From Clostridium sp. CF012 (GTDB taxonomy: Bacteria; Bacillota; Clostridia; Clostridiales; Clostridiaceae), in the NCBI RefSeq assembly GCF_018861755.1, contig NZ_JAHLEF010000002.1, forward strand, positions 62,001 through 126,000: a stretch of DNA of 64,000 nt, read 5' to 3'. The notes below the pieces were generated by a model. That model was given only the letters and a program-made list of their open reading frames with translations. It searched no databases and was not told the origin of the DNA. Of the stretch, positions 17,926 through 28,187 are shown piece after piece. Both the position numbers and the translations under genes were made by a program. The first letter of the stretch is position 1. Every line of letters starts with the position of its first letter.

Positions 17926-17952
17926 GTTAAGAGCCAAAGCGGCCCTTAACTA
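17926..17952 (-). promoter_or_regulatory. Hairpin between the OPT and PqqD-like genes
   Basis: An 11-bp stem with one mismatch (AGTTAAG...CTTAACT) without a strong T-run. It could be a weak terminator or an mRNA processing or stability element within the operon. Confidence 0.45.
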
Positions 17953-18011
17953 ATATTTTTATCTTTATTATTTCTTTAATTGCACATTTTATACCGTATC
18001 TAATTATAACA

Positions 18012-19940
18012 TTAAATACTTTTTTTGTCTATTTTTGTAGCATACAAGTAAATCCATAATCCTAGTCCAAAGAACATCATTGTAGAGAATGAAGGACTTG
18101 CTGCCAGGCCTGGAAGCAATCTCTCTCCAAATCCTATGTCTAGACCTACTGTTGCAACTCCTGCAACAACTATACCCATTAGTGCATCTCCTGCAACTAG
18201 TCCTGATGCTAGAAGTATACCTTTTTCTACTTGTGTCTTTTGTTGCTCTTCATTTTTCTTGAATTTCTTTTCAACTAATACTCTAACGATACCACCACAA
18301 AGGATAGCTGCGTTTAAGTGTATTGGTAAATATATTCCAAGTGCAACTGGAAGTATTGGTATCCCTGCAAGTTCACAGAATATTGCAATGGTAACTCCAA
18401 CAAATACTAAGGCCCATGGAAGTTCACCAGTCATTACACCTTTGATAACCATTGACATTAATGTTGCTTGAGGTGCGGCAACGTCTTTGCTACCTATACC
18501 GTATGTGCTATCAAGCATTAATACTACTGCCCCAGCAACTGCTGCTGCTGCAACTATTCCTAAATACATACCAATTTGAACGTTCTTTGGTGTACCACCT
18601 ATAATATAAGTTGTTTTTAAACTTTGTGCGGTACCACCCGCAACAGCGATAGCAACACAAACTATACCACCTATAATAACAGCTGTAACCATGCCTTTAT
18701 CGCCAACGTTACCTGTAAGCTTTAATACTGATGTTACAAATAACAATGTAGCTATAGTCATACCTGATACTGGGTTATTTGATGCCCCAATTAAACCAAC
18801 CATTCTAGCTGATACAACTGAGAAGAAGAATGAAAATATAACAGCAAGCAATGCTCCAATTATACCAATATTAACTATTGGTAATAACCATGAAAGTAAG
18901 AATACCAACACTGCTGAGCCTATAACCCAACTTAGTGGTGCATCGATGTCTATTCTATTTTGAGCACCAGCCCCACCTGCTCCAATACCAGACATAGCCG
19001 ATTTGAAAGATCTAATAATTGTAGGAGCTGATTTTCCAAGACTTATAAATCCACCGGTAGCAACCGCGCCTGCACCTATATATCTTATATATTTACTCCA
19101 AATATCCCAAGCTCCCATTTTAGCAATAACTACTGTGGAAGGGAATAGTGGGTCTGCCAGGCCATGTCCAACATACATTATTAATGGAATAAGTCCAAAC
19201 CAAGCTATTAAAGAACCACCAAACATATAAAGTGAAGTTCTAACTCCAACTATATAACCAACACCCATGAGAGATGCTAATGTGTCAAAACCAAACATTG
19301 TTCCTTGCATTGGCTTGATAGTCCATTCAGCTTCTTCAAGCCAAAATTTAAATCCACCAGCGAATAACTTATAAATCGCTCCGCCTATAAGTCCTGTTAA
19401 TACTGTCTTAAATCCCGGCCCACCCTCACTACCAGTTACAAGAACTTCGGCGGCTGCCATACTTTCTGGGTATACAAGATTACCATGCTCTTCAACTATT
19501 AAGAATCTTCTAAGTGGTGAAACAAAGAATACTCCAAGTAGTCCTCCAAGTAATGTTACTACAACTATAGTAGAAAGCTTTAATTCCATACCCCAAAGAA
19601 TAATTGCTGGAAGTATAAATATAATTCCGCCTGCTAGTGATTCTCCCATAGCAGCAATTGATGATATCATATTAGCCTCTAATATGTTATTTCTTCTAAA
19701 TAAACCTTTAAGTAATCCTGTAGCCAAAATTGCTCCTGGGATACCTGCTGAAATTGTTAAACCTACTTTAAGCCCTAAATAGGTGTTTGCAGCTGCAAAA
19801 ATCATTGCAAATACCATACCTATAATTATTGATATTGCCGTTATTTCTGGCATTGCTTGACTAGCCGGTATAAATGGTAAATAATCCTCACCTTTAATAC
19901 CACCGTAAGCTGTATGAGAAAGTTTTTTAGATTTCTCCAT
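18012..19940 (-). CDS. OPT family oligopeptide transporter
   Basis: A 642-residue integral membrane protein with many hydrophobic segments and the OPT N-terminal pattern (FIPASQAMPEIT...MVFAMIFAAANTYLGLKVG). It is expected to import oligopeptides with cations. The ribosome site GGAGG is 7 nt upstream of the ATG. It heads a likely operon with the PqqD-like gene and pepV; the last may cleave imported peptides. The substrate is unproved, since some OPT members carry metal chelates. Confidence 0.88.
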   Translation of the reverse strand: MEKSKKLSHTAYGGIKGEDYLPFIPASQAMPEITAISIIIGMVFAMIFAAANTYLGLKVGLTISAGIPGAILATGLLKGLFRRNNILEANMISSIAAMGESLAGGIIFILPAIILWGMELKLSTIVVVTLLGGLLGVFFVSPLRRFLIVEEHGNLVYPESMAAAEVLVTGSEGGPGFKTVLTGLIGGAIYKLFAGGFKFWLEEAEWTIKPMQGTMFGFDTLASLMGVGYIVGVRTSLYMFGGSLIAWFGLIPLIMYVGHGLADPLFPSTVVIAKMGAWDIWSKYIRYIGAGAVATGGFISLGKSAPTIIRSFKSAMSGIGAGGAGAQNRIDIDAPLSWVIGSAVLVFLLSWLLPIVNIGIIGALLAVIFSFFFSVVSARMVGLIGASNNPVSGMTIATLLFVTSVLKLTGNVGDKGMVTAVIIGGIVCVAIAVAGGTAQSLKTTYIIGGTPKNVQIGMYLGIVAAAAVAGAVVLMLDSTYGIGSKDVAAPQATLMSMVIKGVMTGELPWALVFVGVTIAIFCELAGIPILPVALGIYLPIHLNAAILCGGIVRVLVEKKFKKNEEQQKTQVEKGILLASGLVAGDALMGIVVAGVATVGLDIGFGERLLPGLAASPSFSTMMFFGLGLWIYLYATKIDKKSI

Positions 19941-20386
19941 GATATGGCCTCCTTTTAATTATAAATTAAATTATAAATGTAAATTATTTATTAATTAATT
20001 TATAATAACATATGTTTTTAAAATAACTAACCGTGAAATTCCTTCATTTTTGACGAAATTCTCATATTATATTAATTTTTTAGGCAACTATCTACAAAAT
20101 ACTCCACTTTTCATCATTTTACTTCATAACTTCAACGCATTACTTCGTTTTTTGAAACTATACAGATAACTGTGTTAATTTTTTTAAAATTCTGTTAATA
20201 TATATATATTTTCTTTAAAAATGATCATAATAATACAAAGAATTTTTTCCCATCCTTCCGAATAGCTACTATTGAAGTGTAAAGCTTTTCTGTAATGTAT
20301 TTTCCTTAAATTTCTTTTACTATGAGGCTACTGCTGTTATTTTTTAAAGTAAGTTATAAATATCAATATATGTATTTTCAAAAAAT
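19941..20386. other. AT-rich intergenic region upstream of the OPT gene
   Basis: No ORF and no recognised RNA on either strand. It must carry the OPT gene's promoter; a TATAAT on the minus strand near 20071 has no convincing -35 at ideal spacing. Nothing else is recognised. Confidence 0.4.
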
Positions 20387-20431
20387 GAAAATAGCAGATG
20401 TATAAACTTGCATTCACACTCTGCTATTTTC
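20387..20431 (-). terminator. Terminator of signal peptidase I gene
   Basis: GAAAATAGCAGA (20387-20398) pairs with 20420-20431. On the minus strand it is followed by ATTTTTTG. It directly follows the stop codon. Confidence 0.75.
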
Positions 20432-20950
20432 TTATTTTAATTTTCCAAATCTACTAAAAGGGCTAATTATAATCCTTGCTTTTCCCATTATATCTTTCTC
20501 GGATATAAATGGATTTGCCCAGTACCTTGCATCTAAAGAATTTATCCTGTTATCTCCCATAAAAAAATAACTATCTTCTGGTACCGTGAATTTCATTCCT
20601 GCTTTGCCACCTGGATTTTTAACATAGCTCTCGTCTATTTTCTTCTTATTTATGTACAGTGACCCGTCATCTCTAATTTCTACCTCATCACTCGGCAACC
20701 CAATAAGCCTTTTTATTAAGTCTTCATTTAATTCATTAGAATGGAATACTACTACATCACCATGCTTAAGGTTATCTTTGTTATGGACCCTTGTTACTAA
20801 AATCTTGTCCCCTAGGTTTATGGTTGGAAGCATTGATCCCGTTGGAACAGAAACGTTAAAGAAAATAAGCTTATTTATGATAAATGCTATTATAATGGCT
20901 GCTATTATAGGTAATATCCAATCTTTAAATATCTTTTTTATAATATCCAT
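20432..20950 (-). CDS. lepB: Signal peptidase I
   Basis: Cleaves signal peptides from exported proteins at the outer face of the membrane. The 172-residue protein has one N-terminal membrane helix (about 10-31). The catalytic Ser39 lies in PTGSMLPT, and Lys80 is in EDLIKRLIGLPSD. The conserved box MGDNRINSLDAR is near the end. Length is typical of the short Gram-positive SipS type. It appears to be a single gene with its own terminator. Confidence 0.92.
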   Translation of the reverse strand: MDIIKKIFKDWILPIIAAIIIAFIINKLIFFNVSVPTGSMLPTINLGDKILVTRVHNKDNLKHGDVVVFHSNELNEDLIKRLIGLPSDEVEIRDDGSLYINKKKIDESYVKNPGGKAGMKFTVPEDSYFFMGDNRINSLDARYWANPFISEKDIMGKARIIISPFSRFGKLK

Positions 20951-21075
20951 GATTATCCCCTCTCAATTCTAATACATAGATATTTTATCACAATATCTAA
21001 AATATATCATTATTTAAAATTTAGTAAATGTAAACAAACCATAAATTTTCAGTATTTTAAACCTATAAAACCATT

Positions 21076-21109
21076 AAAACTCCTGGCATTTTAACATGTC
21101 AGGAGTTTT
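21076..21109 (-). terminator. Terminator of the Ala/Gly symporter gene
   Basis: AAAACTCCTG (21076-21085) pairs with CAGGAGTTTT (21100-21109), with T-rich sequence on the minus-strand 3' side. It lies 24 nt after the symporter stop codon. Confidence 0.8.
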
Positions 21110-21132
21110 AGAGATATAATTATAAAATTCTA

Positions 21133-22521
21133 TTACATTGGTAAAGAGTTTCCTTTTTCATCAACCACCCTAATTGGATCAGTATCTATTGCTTCAAGGT
21201 TATCATCCCATAAATATTTCTTAGTTTCACTAACAATTACAGGGCTGAGTAAGATTAGTGCAATTAGATTTGGAAGTGCCATTAATGCATTAAATAAATC
21301 TGCTAAATTCCAAACTAGAGAAAGTGAGAATACTGAGCCAATGAAAACAAATAGAACCCAAAGTATTCTATATGGCATAATAGCTTTTTTACCAAGTAAG
21401 TATTCGATTGCCTTTTCTCCGTAGTATGACCAACCAAGTATGGTTGAAAATACAAATGTAATAAGTCCTACTGTTAAAATTATAGGTCCTATAACTGGAA
21501 TTGCTGCGAATGCTCCTTTAGTAAGTGCAGCACCTTGCAACCCCTCCTGCCATAAACCTGAATTTACAATAACGAGTCCAGTCATTGCACATACAACAAC
21601 TGTATCCCAGAAAGTTCCTGTCGCAGATACTAGCGCTTGCTTTACAGGATTTCTTGTTTGTGCTGCAGCTGCAACTATTGGTGCACTACCAAGACCTGAT
21701 TCATTTGAGAAAAGCCCTCTTGAAATACCATATCTCATTGCCATCATAACTCCTGCACCGGCAAATCCGCCAGCTGCTGCCTGAGGTGAGAAAGCATCTC
21801 TAAATATTAATACTATTGTACTTCCAAGGGTTTTGTAACCGATTACAAGAAGTATAATACATCCAAGCACATAGAATATAGCCATGAATGGAACTAGAAT
21901 ATCACAAACCTTAGCTATTTTCTTTATTCCGCCCAATATAACAATTGCTACTAATATAGCCATTACAATTCCCGTAACCCAAGTTGGAAGTTTAAAAGTT
22001 TCATATACCATAGCTGCTACTGAGTTAGCTTGTACCATGCATCCAATACCAAAAGCTGCAATGCTCGTAAATAGCGCGAATAATACTCCAGCCCATTTTG
22101 CATGAAGCGCATGTTCTAGAACATACATAGGTCCACCTGCCATTGTACCATCTTTAGTTTTAACACGATACTTAACAGACAGTAAAGCCTCGGAATACTT
22201 TGTAGCTATTCCAAAAACACCTGTTAACCAGCACCAAAGAACTGCACCTGGTCCACCAAGACCAATTGCTGTTGCAACACCAACTATGTTTCCAGTTCCT
22301 ATAGTGGCTGCAAGTGCCGTTGTTAAAGCACTAAATTGACTTACATCTCCCACACCAAAATCATCTTTAGTTACAGAAAGTTTTATAGCTTTAAAAATAT
22401 AGCGTTGAATAAATCTAAGCCTAAAAGTTAAAAATAAATGAGTACCGAATAAAATAACAATAAGTGGTGGGCCCCATATCCATGTATTTATTTGGGCAAT
22501 TAGTTGACCGAATGATTCCAT
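21133..22521 (-). CDS. Alanine/glycine:cation symporter family protein (AgcS/AlsT)
   Basis: A 462-residue, multi-helix transporter of the AGCS family that imports alanine or glycine with sodium. Family marks include TALAATIGTGNIVGVATAIGLGGPGA near 65-95 and SNESGLGSAPIVAAAAQT near 270-290. The GGGGG ribosome site precedes the ATG. Its long upstream region holds a terminator-like hairpin (22619-22656), so an attenuation control is conceivable. Exact substrate is not readable. Confidence 0.88.
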   Translation of the reverse strand: MESFGQLIAQINTWIWGPPLIVILFGTHLFLTFRLRFIQRYIFKAIKLSVTKDDFGVGDVSQFSALTTALAATIGTGNIVGVATAIGLGGPGAVLWCWLTGVFGIATKYSEALLSVKYRVKTKDGTMAGGPMYVLEHALHAKWAGVLFALFTSIAAFGIGCMVQANSVAAMVYETFKLPTWVTGIVMAILVAIVILGGIKKIAKVCDILVPFMAIFYVLGCIILLVIGYKTLGSTIVLIFRDAFSPQAAAGGFAGAGVMMAMRYGISRGLFSNESGLGSAPIVAAAAQTRNPVKQALVSATGTFWDTVVVCAMTGLVIVNSGLWQEGLQGAALTKGAFAAIPVIGPIILTVGLITFVFSTILGWSYYGEKAIEYLLGKKAIMPYRILWVLFVFIGSVFSLSLVWNLADLFNALMALPNLIALILLSPVIVSETKKYLWDDNLEAIDTDPIRVVDEKGNSLPM

Positions 22522-23057
22522 AAAAAATCCCCCTTTTATAGTTTTATCACTTCTATTGTATACTATTTAGAATATTATATAAATCAGAATTTTCCGACAA
22601 ATTCTTTTATAAAAATCCCCAAAAAATTCAATTTTTATAAATAATAATTGAATTTTTTCATAAATCCTTAGTCAATTAAACCTTTAAATTACCCCCTCAA
22701 ATGCCCTATTATAGCCATTACCCTCTACTGTAAAGCTTCTTTTTTATATCCTAGAGAGATAATCGCCAAATAGTTTTTTGAGGCTTATACTCCAGCAATC
22801 TTTCATTTCTTATAAATCATAAACTATTTTTTTCAAGGTGAGGAGGTATTTTAGACTTACATGCCTCTTATCCCATTTAATAATTTATTTACTTTCTACT
22901 AGGTTTACAGAGATTGTATAACGGCGGGCAGCAGATCCAATTAAAATTAATAAAGGTGGCTCACAAAAAAAGAAATCCCCCAAACTTTCGTCTGAGGGAA
23001 GATAAACCAAACTTATACTTATAATTTCCAACATGCCACTTGCCACGTGGATGGCTC
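22522..23057. other. Long intergenic region between the symporter and rlmD, unexplained
   Basis: About 535 bp. A terminator-like palindrome (AAAAAATTCAATT at 22619-22631 and its complement near 22644-22656) lies in the symporter leader. An uninterrupted minus-strand frame reads from 23085 to 22885 (contains GDFFFCEPPLLIL and RRYTISVNL) but overlaps the rlmD 3' end and lacks a ribosome site. A 21-bp repeat is at 23035. No known riboswitch is recognised. Confidence 0.4.
23035..23055. repeat. 21-bp repeat, inverted copy of 9978-9998
   Basis: The reverse complement of the 9978 element with one mismatch. It ends 3 nt before the rlmD stop codon on the plus strand, that is, just downstream of rlmD. 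Confidence 0.55.
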
Positions 23058-24449
23058 CTATTTTCTCTGTATTAATGCAACACACTCCACATGAGCCGTC
23101 TGAGGAAACATGTCCACAGGTTGAATCTCTAAAGTCTTATATCCAAGTTCATCTAAAATCCCTAAGTCGCGGGCTAACGTACCTGGATCACAAGAAACAT
23201 AAACTATAGTAATAGGTCCCATACTACTTATTGCTTCTAAAAGGGTTTTATCGCAACCTTTTCTCGGAGGATCAACTACCACTATATCGGCCTGTACTCC
23301 AAGGCTAATAAGTTTTGGAATAACTTTTTCTGCCTCTCCTACAATAAATTCTGTATTATTTACTTTGTTTTCTTGTGCATTTATTTTAGCATTTTCAATA
23401 GCTTCTGGTACTATCTCTACACCGTATACCTTTTTTGCCTTCTGAGATAGAAATAAGGATATAGTTCCCGTACCACAATAAGCATCCAGCACCACTTCTC
23501 CGCCGCTTAAATTTGCATATTCTAGTGCCTTACTGTACAAAATTTCTGTTTGAATTGAATTAACTTGAAAAAATGATAGTGGAGAAACTTCAAATTTAAA
23601 TTCTCCTATGTAATCAGTTATAGTATCTTTTCCCCATAGTGTTACGCATTTCGCTCCGAGTATTACATTTGTTTTTTCACTATTAATGTTTTGTATTATA
23701 CTTACAATTCCTTGGATTTTTTTAGTGATTAATGCTATAAACTCTTCTTTATGTGGAAGGCTTTTACCATTAGTAACTAGCACCACCATTACTTCTCCTG
23801 TTTTAAACCCTTTTCTAATCATAATATGACGAAGAGATCCCATATGGTTTTCCTCATTATAACTTTGGATATTATGCTCTTTCATCCATTGTCTTGTAAG
23901 TTTCACAACTATATCTGCCACCTTATCTTGAATATGGCAGGTTTCCATGTTTATTATGTCATGGCTTCTTGCTGCATAAAATCCAATGTTTACTGCTCCA
24001 TTTTTATTTGACACAGGTAATTGAACCTTATTTCTATAATTATAAGGACTAGCCATTCCTATTGTAGGATGTATTATCACATCTTCTAGCTTTCCTATCC
24101 TACTTATAACTTGTATTACTCTATTAGTTTTAAAATCTAATTGCCCTTTGTAATCTATATGTTGTAGATTACAACCTCCACAATTTTTATATATACTGCA
24201 AACCGGCTCTATCCTACTACTTGATGATTCTATTACCTCTAATAATTTACCAAAAGCAAAATTTTTAGAAATCTTAACAATTTTTATTTTCACCTTTTCC
24301 CCTATAATTGCACCAGCTACAAAAACCGTAAAGTTGTCAATCTTACCTACTCCTTCACCCTCGTATCCCATGTTATCTATAGTCATTATATAGTCCACGT
24401 TTTTTTCAACTGGCACAATATAATTTTCAAATTTTTTCTTATTATTCAT
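23058..24449 (-). CDS. rlmD: 23S rRNA (uracil-C5)-methyltransferase, RlmD/RumA type
   Basis: SAM-dependent RNA m5U methyltransferase. An N-terminal TRAM domain (about 15-72) binds RNA. An iron-sulfur cysteine set [10 protein letters not shown] follows (about 83-92, with one more Cys later). The methyltransferase core has [14 protein letters not shown] for [13 protein letters not shown], and the catalytic [13 protein letters not shown]. The 463-residue length is usual. Clostridia often carry more than one paralog (RlmCD-like), so the exact uridine (747, 1939 or both) is uncertain. GGAGG lies upstream of the ATG. Confidence 0.88.
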   Translation of the reverse strand: MNNKKKFENYIVPVEKNVDYIMTIDNMGYEGEGVGKIDNFTVFVAGAIIGEKVKIKIVKISKNFAFGKLLEVIESSSSRIEPVCSIYKNCGGCNLQHIDYKGQLDFKTNRVIQVISRIGKLEDVIIHPTIGMASPYNYRNKVQLPVSNKNGAVNIGFYAARSHDIINMETCHIQDKVADIVVKLTRQWMKEHNIQSYNEENHMGSLRHIMIRKGFKTGEVMVVLVTNGKSLPHKEEFIALITKKIQGIVSIIQNINSEKTNVILGAKCVTLWGKDTITDYIGEFKFEVSPLSFFQVNSIQTEILYSKALEYANLSGGEVVLDAYCGTGTISLFLSQKAKKVYGVEIVPEAIENAKINAQENKVNNTEFIVGEAEKVIPKLISLGVQADIVVVDPPRKGCDKTLLEAISSMGPITIVYVSCDPGTLARDLGILDELGYKTLEIQPVDMFPQTAHVECVALIQRK

Positions 24450-24503
24450 TATCTTTCCTCCTACTTCTACCTTTACCTATATTTATAACTATTTGCCCAT
24501 AAT

Positions 24504-24543
24504 AAAGGCATCTTGAAAAAATAATTTCTTTCAAGATGCCTTT
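24504..24543 (-). terminator. Terminator downstream of the DUF1540 gene
   Basis: A 15-bp perfect stem (24504-24518 with 24529-24543) around a 10-nt loop. A/T runs at both ends make it possibly bidirectional. Confidence 0.75.
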
Positions 24544-24590
24544 TAACCTAATCTAATAAAAATGGCACACTCCAGAGTTAAAAAATGACC

Positions 24591-24950
24591 TTATTCTTCG
24601 AAGGTCTCACATTCTGTTTTTTCAAGACTTAATGCATCTTTCCCGTATATTACAATATTATCTGCTAAACATAATTTTTTTTCATTATGTTTACAATTTT
24701 CAGCCTCACATCTTATCTTTGGACTCATCTCTATAGTTTCACTGTTAAATGTTTGTTTAAATTCACCCACCACATTCATATTGAGCACATTCAATAATGA
24801 ATTCTTTAATCCCTTTTCAGCAAAATTCTCACACTGTGTTTCCTTACTACTATGGGCGCTTGAACCCGAAACATGGATAGTCCTAGCTGAGCATATTGCT
24901 GATATATTATTAACACAATTCGTTGCAGTGCAACTTAAAGCTCCGTTCAT
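24591..24950 (-). CDS. DUF1540 protein with two cysteine motifs
   Basis: A 119-residue protein with two DUF1540 units. Each has a C-x4-C-x7-C-x18-20-C pattern (starting near 7 and 81), e.g. CTATNCVNNISAIC and CEAENCKHNEKKLC. The cysteine spacing suggests metal binding. These small proteins are common in spore-forming clostridia and have no established role. It is transcribed alone, with a terminator behind. The start is supported by GGGAGGG. Confidence 0.85.
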   Translation of the reverse strand: MNGALSCTATNCVNNISAICSARTIHVSGSSAHSSKETQCENFAEKGLKNSLLNVLNMNVVGEFKQTFNSETIEMSPKIRCEAENCKHNEKKLCLADNIVIYGKDALSLEKTECETFEE

Positions 24951-25318
24951 GTTTATCCCTCCCAGTATTAAATTTTAATTTTAATTTTAATTATAGTTTG
25001 TATCTTTTACTTTTATTATACTATAGATAAGAAAGATAAAGATAATTAAAATATAATTTTTATATTTTTTTCAAAGAGAAATAAAAAAAAGCACCATATA
25101 GATGCTCAAATAGAAATCAGTTGCCTAGTATTGTTTATAATTATAACCATATTTGTTTTAATTATACATAATTTAATTCAATTTGTAAAGTATTTTTCAA
25201 ATTCAAGGAAAGACTGCCAGATGTCTGGCAATCACACTAACAACATTGTTAATTTTCCAGCTTATTAGTAAACTACCTTAATAATAAGTTGCTCATAATC
25301 TAAACTTCTAGCAACCCT
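24951..25318. other. Intergenic region between pyk 3' end and the DUF1540 gene
   Basis: No gene. It holds the DUF1540 promoter area and two hairpins behind pyk: CTTATTA/TAATAAG (25261-25288) and TGCCAGA-TG-TCTGGCA (25215-25230), the latter followed on the minus strand by GTCTTTCC. Confidence 0.5.
25215..25230 (-). terminator. Probable pyk terminator
   Basis: A 7-bp GC-rich stem with a 2-nt centre, followed by a short T-rich tail on the minus strand about 90 nt after the pyk stop. A second AT-rich hairpin at 25261-25288 may contribute. Confidence 0.5.
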
Positions 25319-27079
25319 TTAGTATTTTATATTAGCTCTACCGCTATAAACAATACCTCTAGCTGCATCCATTGTTATGAATGAACCGGTTTTAATAATA
25401 TCTGCGGCTCCTGTTGCATTATATATTATTGGAATTCCTCTTGATGTACATTCAATAACAACACTTGAACTTAATTCATCTTCTTCTACTATGATTCCAG
25501 AAACTCTATCTAATATATCTATATATTCTCTACTTAATTTTCTCACTACTAAAATATCTCCATCTTGCATATGGTCATTGGCTTGTTTTACACTTTTCAC
25601 ACAATGAGCTGTACCACAAGCTGATGCACTTATGTTGCCCTTACCTTGAAGTAATATATCTCCAACAATATGAACCTTCATCATATTTGTGCTACCTACA
25701 AAATTGGCTGGAATTCCAGCAGCAATAACTACTAAATCTCCCTTTTCTACATAGCCTGCTTCTAGTGCAATATTTACAGATTTATCTATAAGTTCATCTG
25801 TAGACTCTACCTTTTCTGAACATATTGCGTATACACCCCAGTTTAATGCAAGGCTTCTAGCTACCTTTTCATAAGGAGTTACAGCTATAACAGGGCATTC
25901 TGGTCTATAAGCTGAAACTTTTCTAGCTGTATGACCACTTTGAGTTGCAGTAATAATAGCTGAAGCATTAAGTTCCATAGCTGTGTTGCAAGTTGCTAAA
26001 CTGATAGCATTTGGCACATTAGGAATATGAGATTTTCTCTTCTTCTTTAAATTCTCTTCGTAATTAAGTGCATTTTCAGCAGCTATCGCTATTTTAGACA
26101 TTATAAGTACTGCCTCTATAGGATATTTTCCATTAGCAGTTTCACCGCTAAGCATTATAGCATCTGTACCATCAAATATTGCATTTGCAACGTCTGAGGA
26201 CTCTGCTCTAGTTGGTCTTGGATTTCTCATCATAGAATCTAACATTTGAGTAGCTGTTATTACCGCCTTTCCAGCAGCATTACATTTCTCAATAATCATT
26301 TTCTGAACTATTGGAACTTCTTCAGTAGGAATCTCAACTCCTAGATCTCCTCTAGCAACCATAATACCATCAGAGAACTTAATTATATCATCGATATTAT
26401 TAACCCCTTCTCTATTTTCAATCTTAGAGAATATTTGTATTTCTGCTCCACCATTTTCATTAAGCACACGTCTTATATCAAGTACATCGGAAGCTTTTCT
26501 TATAAATGATGCTGCAACGATATCAACTTCTTGTTCCACTCCAAATTTTAAATCTTCTATATCTCTTTCTGTAAGTGAAGGCAGGTTTATTGCAACTCCT
26601 GGCACATTAACTCCTTTATGATTACCTATCATTCCAGTATTAGCAACCTTGCATTGGATTTTTTTACCTTTAACTTCCTCCACTACAAGTCCTACTAAGC
26701 CATCATCTATTAATATAATATCATTTGGTTTAACATCCTCATATAAATTATCATAAGTTACTGAGCAAACAGTCGCATCTCCAACAACTTCCTCACCACA
26801 AACAACAGTAAATTTTGAACCTTCCTGTAATTCAACTTTACCAGCTGCAAAATTCCCTGTTCTAATTTCTGGGCCTTTAGTATCTAGTATTATTGCAATA
26901 TGTTTATTAAGTTCTATTCTAAGATCCTTTACTAAATCCATTCTTATCTTATGTTCTTCGTGATCTCCGTGAGAAAAATTGTGTCTTGAAGCATCCATTC
27001 CCGCATTGATTAAGTTTTTTATAGTTTCACTATTGTCACTAGCTGGTCCTACTGTACATATAATTTTAGTTTTTTTCAT
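25319..27079 (-). CDS. pyk: Pyruvate kinase with C-terminal PEP-utiliser-like extension
   Basis: Makes ATP and pyruvate from phosphoenolpyruvate and ADP. The N-terminal catalytic barrel has KIICTVGPAS at the start, the substrate-lysine region IFSKIENREGV, and MVARGDLGVEIP. The extension at about 475-586 matches the phosphohistidine-type swivel domain found in Bacillus-type enzymes. The usual catalytic His of the PEP-utiliser domain is not seen (SSSVVIECTSRGIP), as expected for a structural role. It lies 112 nt downstream of pfkA, the usual glycolytic pair. Confidence 0.95.
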   Translation of the reverse strand: MKKTKIICTVGPASDNSETIKNLINAGMDASRHNFSHGDHEEHKIRMDLVKDLRIELNKHIAIILDTKGPEIRTGNFAAGKVELQEGSKFTVVCGEEVVGDATVCSVTYDNLYEDVKPNDIILIDDGLVGLVVEEVKGKKIQCKVANTGMIGNHKGVNVPGVAINLPSLTERDIEDLKFGVEQEVDIVAASFIRKASDVLDIRRVLNENGGAEIQIFSKIENREGVNNIDDIIKFSDGIMVARGDLGVEIPTEEVPIVQKMIIEKCNAAGKAVITATQMLDSMMRNPRPTRAESSDVANAIFDGTDAIMLSGETANGKYPIEAVLIMSKIAIAAENALNYEENLKKKRKSHIPNVPNAISLATCNTAMELNASAIITATQSGHTARKVSAYRPECPVIAVTPYEKVARSLALNWGVYAICSEKVESTDELIDKSVNIALEAGYVEKGDLVVIAAGIPANFVGSTNMMKVHIVGDILLQGKGNISASACGTAHCVKSVKQANDHMQDGDILVVRKLSREYIDILDRVSGIIVEEDELSSSVVIECTSRGIPIIYNATGAADIIKTGSFITMDAARGIVYSGRANIKY

Positions 27080-27191
27080 AAATTACTCCCCTTATTGAAT
27101 ATTATTTTTGAATTTAATATGTAATTTTTCTTTTCTTTAGTAAGTGATGGTTATAGCTCCGAAGGAGATAATAACAGGACGTAGGTGATAA

Positions 27192-28151
27192 TTAGTAGGA
27201 AAGAATTTTTGAAATCTCATATAGTTCTTCGTCTAATTTTCTTGGCATTGCAAGCGCAGTATTGATATCTTCATCAATTATTTTGCCGTTTCTCATACCA
27301 ATCACTCTTCCTGATTTACCTTCCATAAGAACTTCTACTGCTGCTACTCCCATTCTCGAAGCTAACATTCTATCAAAGCCACTAGGACTTCCACCTCTTT
27401 GAATATGTCCGAGTATGGTAGCTCTGGATTCTATACCTGTTATTTCTTCAATTTCCTTAGCAAGCTCATTCGCTCCGCCTACACCTTCAGCCAGTATTAT
27501 TAGATTGTGCATTTTGCCTCTTAACTTGCCTTCAAATATAGTTTTGCATAAATCATCTATTTCATACCCTTTTTCAGGAATAATTACTTTTTCAGCTCCT
27601 CCACCGATTCCAGCATATAAGGCTATATCTCCACAATTTCTTCCCATTACCTCAACTACACTAATTCTTTCATGGGAACTTGAAGTATCTCTTATCTTGT
27701 TTATAGCATCAAGTACTGTATTTAATGCTGTATCAAAGCCTATAGCATATTCAGTATAAGGCAAATCATTATCTATAGTTCCAGGAATACCAACAGTTGC
27801 AACACCCATTTCTGATAAATATTGTGCTCCTGTGAAAGAACCATCGCCTCCAATTACCACCAACCCATCAATGCCAAATACCCTTAGTACATTAGCTGCT
27901 TTTTCTCTTCCTTCTAGAGTTTTAAATTCTTCACAACGGGCAGTTCTAAGAATAGTCCCACCTTTATGAATTATATCAGAAACAGAACGTCTATCCATTT
28001 CAAAAAGCTCACCGTTTATAAGCCCAGCATATCCCCTTTGTACACCCATAACTCTTATGCCTTTATAGATAGACATTCTAACTACCGCTCTAAGGGCTGC
28101 ATTCATTCCAGGTGCGTCTCCTCCACTTGTTAATACCGCAATTGTTTTCAT
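27192..28151 (-). CDS. pfkA: ATP-dependent 6-phosphofructokinase
   Basis: Phosphorylates fructose 6-phosphate, the committed step of glycolysis. The 319-residue protein begins [21 protein letters not shown]. It has GGDGSFTGA for ATP and the [20 protein letters not shown] catalytic segment. The frame is open 25 codons upstream, but AGGAGG 7 nt before the ATG at 28151 fixes this start. The leader contains two similar short hairpins (28188-28198, 28207-28219). It likely forms an operon with pyk. Confidence 0.95.
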   Translation of the reverse strand: MKTIAVLTSGGDAPGMNAALRAVVRMSIYKGIRVMGVQRGYAGLINGELFEMDRRSVSDIIHKGGTILRTARCEEFKTLEGREKAANVLRVFGIDGLVVIGGDGSFTGAQYLSEMGVATVGIPGTIDNDLPYTEYAIGFDTALNTVLDAINKIRDTSSSHERISVVEVMGRNCGDIALYAGIGGGAEKVIIPEKGYEIDDLCKTIFEGKLRGKMHNLIILAEGVGGANELAKEIEEITGIESRATILGHIQRGGSPSGFDRMLASRMGVAAVEVLMEGKSGRVIGMRNGKIIDEDINTALAMPRKLDEELYEISKILSY

Positions 28152-28187
28152 AAACATTCCTCCTTTAGCTTTCTTCCATACACTATT

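Noticed and set aside
22522-22860. Riboswitch or T-box ahead of the Ala/Gly symporter
   Set aside because: Looked for glycine, lysine and T-box hallmarks and saw none; only a terminator-like hairpin is supported.
22885-23085. 66-codon minus-strand ORF
   Set aside because: Overlaps the rlmD 3' end, no ribosome site, no recognised family; listed only as part of the unexplained gap.
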